Assembly (NCBI GenBank): GCA_003990745.1
Contig: RBNI01002758.1
Location: 1 to 17,603, forward strand
Length of the DNA: 17,603 nucleotides
Source of the DNA: Jimgerdemannia flammicorona
Lineage: Eukaryota; Mucoromycota; Endogonomycetes; Endogonales; Endogonaceae
Direction: 5' to 3'
Under the pieces are notes generated by a model. The model saw only the letters and a program-made list of their open reading frames with translations, searched no databases and was not told the origin of the DNA. The translations under genes and the position numbers were made by a program. Below, piece by piece: positions 17,101-17,603 of the stretch; the stretch's first letter is position 1, and the number at the start of each line of letters is the position of its first letter.

Positions 17101-17603
17101 AAGTGGCTGGCAGACGGCAGGGATCGGCAAGGAGTGGGACTGGGCCGGTATCTGGTCTTAGAGTGCAGAGGTATGGAGGTGGCTTCCCCCTAAGTTCTGG
17201 GTGGTATGGTGGTGAATGTTGCGGAGGAATGTCATGTTGAATTTCCGTTCAGGGCATTTGGTGGATGGTGGACAATTTGACTGTGAGGAGTGTTATGATG
17301 TTGGGAGAGCTGGGGGTCATATACAGATGCCAGAACATTGGCTGGGAGAGTGTGAGGTTTTGGGGGACTTTTGGGCTGAGATAGGGGATCGACTGGGTGT
17401 GGGGCATAGGCTGGTGGGAGAGGGAGGTCAATGGGAGGGCTTGAGATCTCAGCTCATAGAGGGGGTGGGTAATAGCTGGCTCACTGTTGGGTGGGTATTG
17501 GCAATATGGGTAGGACTGGCAGGTCATTGGCTTTTTGTATTTGAGGAGGGCCAGCGGCTGGGGCTGGGAGAGAAGGTGTTAAGATGGGAAGGGCTATTGG
17601 TGG
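14114..17603 (+). pseudogene. LINE ORF2 (APE endonuclease, RT, zinc cluster), broken, 3'-incomplete
   Basis: One frame from ATG 14114 (NIFSLNVNGLRSSGQRKN) to the window end, at least 1160 codons. The endonuclease motifs are LNVNGL, GGDFN (14519-14533), TRIDWIL and RSDH (14783-14794). The RT has LGTAPGEDGLPWDFW, RPIMLLD, LVFLDQEKAYDRV (Asp intact), GVP-stop-GDPLSPILY (16100-16129) and FADD (16223-16234, catalytic pair intact). The C-terminal cluster is described separately. Stops lie at 14192, 14228, 15173, 15287, 15383, 15722, 15986, 16106, 16832, 17159 and 17213 (five TAG, five TGA, one TAA), and most replace a plausible Gln, Arg or Trp. No RNase H domain is seen in the window. Confidence 0.92.
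17282..17353 (+). other. C-terminal zinc cluster of LINE ORF2
   Basis: Cys 17282, Cys 17291, His 17336 and Cys 17351 give C-X2-C-X14-H-X4-C in the ORF2 frame, in the segment ending EHWLGEC. A CCHC cluster after the RT is common in L1-like ORF2 proteins. All four ligands survive, and the frame is open from 17216 to the window end. Confidence 0.7.

Larger units (their letters stand above)
11908..17603 (+). mobile_element. Non-LTR retrotransposon (LINE), APE type, continues past the window
   Basis: Base composition changes abruptly near 11900, from A/C-rich to strongly G-rich, at the point where the gypsy integrase breaks off. A short 5' UTR, ORF1 (12055-14082) and ORF2 (14114 to the window end) follow in the normal LINE order. 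ORF2 has an apurinic-endonuclease domain, RT, and a C-terminal Cys/His cluster. The 3' end, poly-A tail and target duplication are outside the window. RT motifs (LDQEKAYDRV, LYALSLEPLM) resemble the L1/Tx1 group more than Tad1, but this needs a tree. Each ORF holds one frame throughout and is broken only by stops. Confidence 0.88.

Overview
The window is an accessory, gene-poor stretch of a fungal genome, most likely a basidiomycete (Agaricomycetes-like). It is built entirely from decayed retrotransposons nested in or abutting one another. I see no host gene, tRNA, rRNA or CRISPR array. The fungal assignment rests on the element types: a Ty3/gypsy element carrying a dUTPase domain, an APE-type LINE with a G-rich two-ORF layout, a relic Ty1/copia element, and loss of CpG with C-to-T/G-to-A type damage.

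Layout. (1) Positions 1-398 hold a gypsy-type LTR in minus orientation plus 33 bases of the adjoining internal region. The body of that element would lie left of the window. (2) Positions 664-2989 are a heavily damaged Ty1/copia pol relic (linker, RT, RNase H) with a polypurine tract and a short 3' LTR. (3) Positions 3005-3409 are a second copy of the same gypsy LTR, now in plus orientation. It is followed by a primer-binding-site-like junction, a long leader with degenerate repeats, and gag. A palindromic foldback/MITE-like element (4504-5191) sits within the 5' part of gag. Gag-protease-Cys/His-rich region-dUTPase-beta-rich region then run in one frame to about 9480. RT, RNase H and integrase follow in other frames to 11907. 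(4) Near 11907 the gypsy integrase stops at a sharp change in composition, where a LINE begins. The LINE has a short 5' UTR, ORF1 (12055-14082) and ORF2 (14114 to beyond the window edge) with APE endonuclease, RT and a C-terminal zinc cluster. The rest of the gypsy element and its 3' LTR should lie downstream of the LINE.

No element in the window looks active. The copia and gypsy RT catalytic sites have lost acidic residues (both Asp in copia, one in gypsy) by GAY-to-AAY changes. The dUTPase has lost its motif III Asp the same way. The LINE keeps its FADD box and one reading frame per ORF, but both ORFs are broken by stops. Damage is mostly substitutional: the gypsy element has many in-frame TGA codons and almost no CpG, and six CpG sites kept in the left LTR copy are TpG/CpA in the right copy. 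This fits methyl-CpG deamination or a RIP-like process.

The most interesting content is the gypsy Pol architecture (protease, two Cys/His clusters, dUTPase and a second beta-rich region ahead of RT), the two head-to-head LTR copies, and the foldback element. dUTPase-bearing Ty3/gypsy elements are, from memory, already described in the basidiomycete Phanerochaete, so that part is unusual rather than new.
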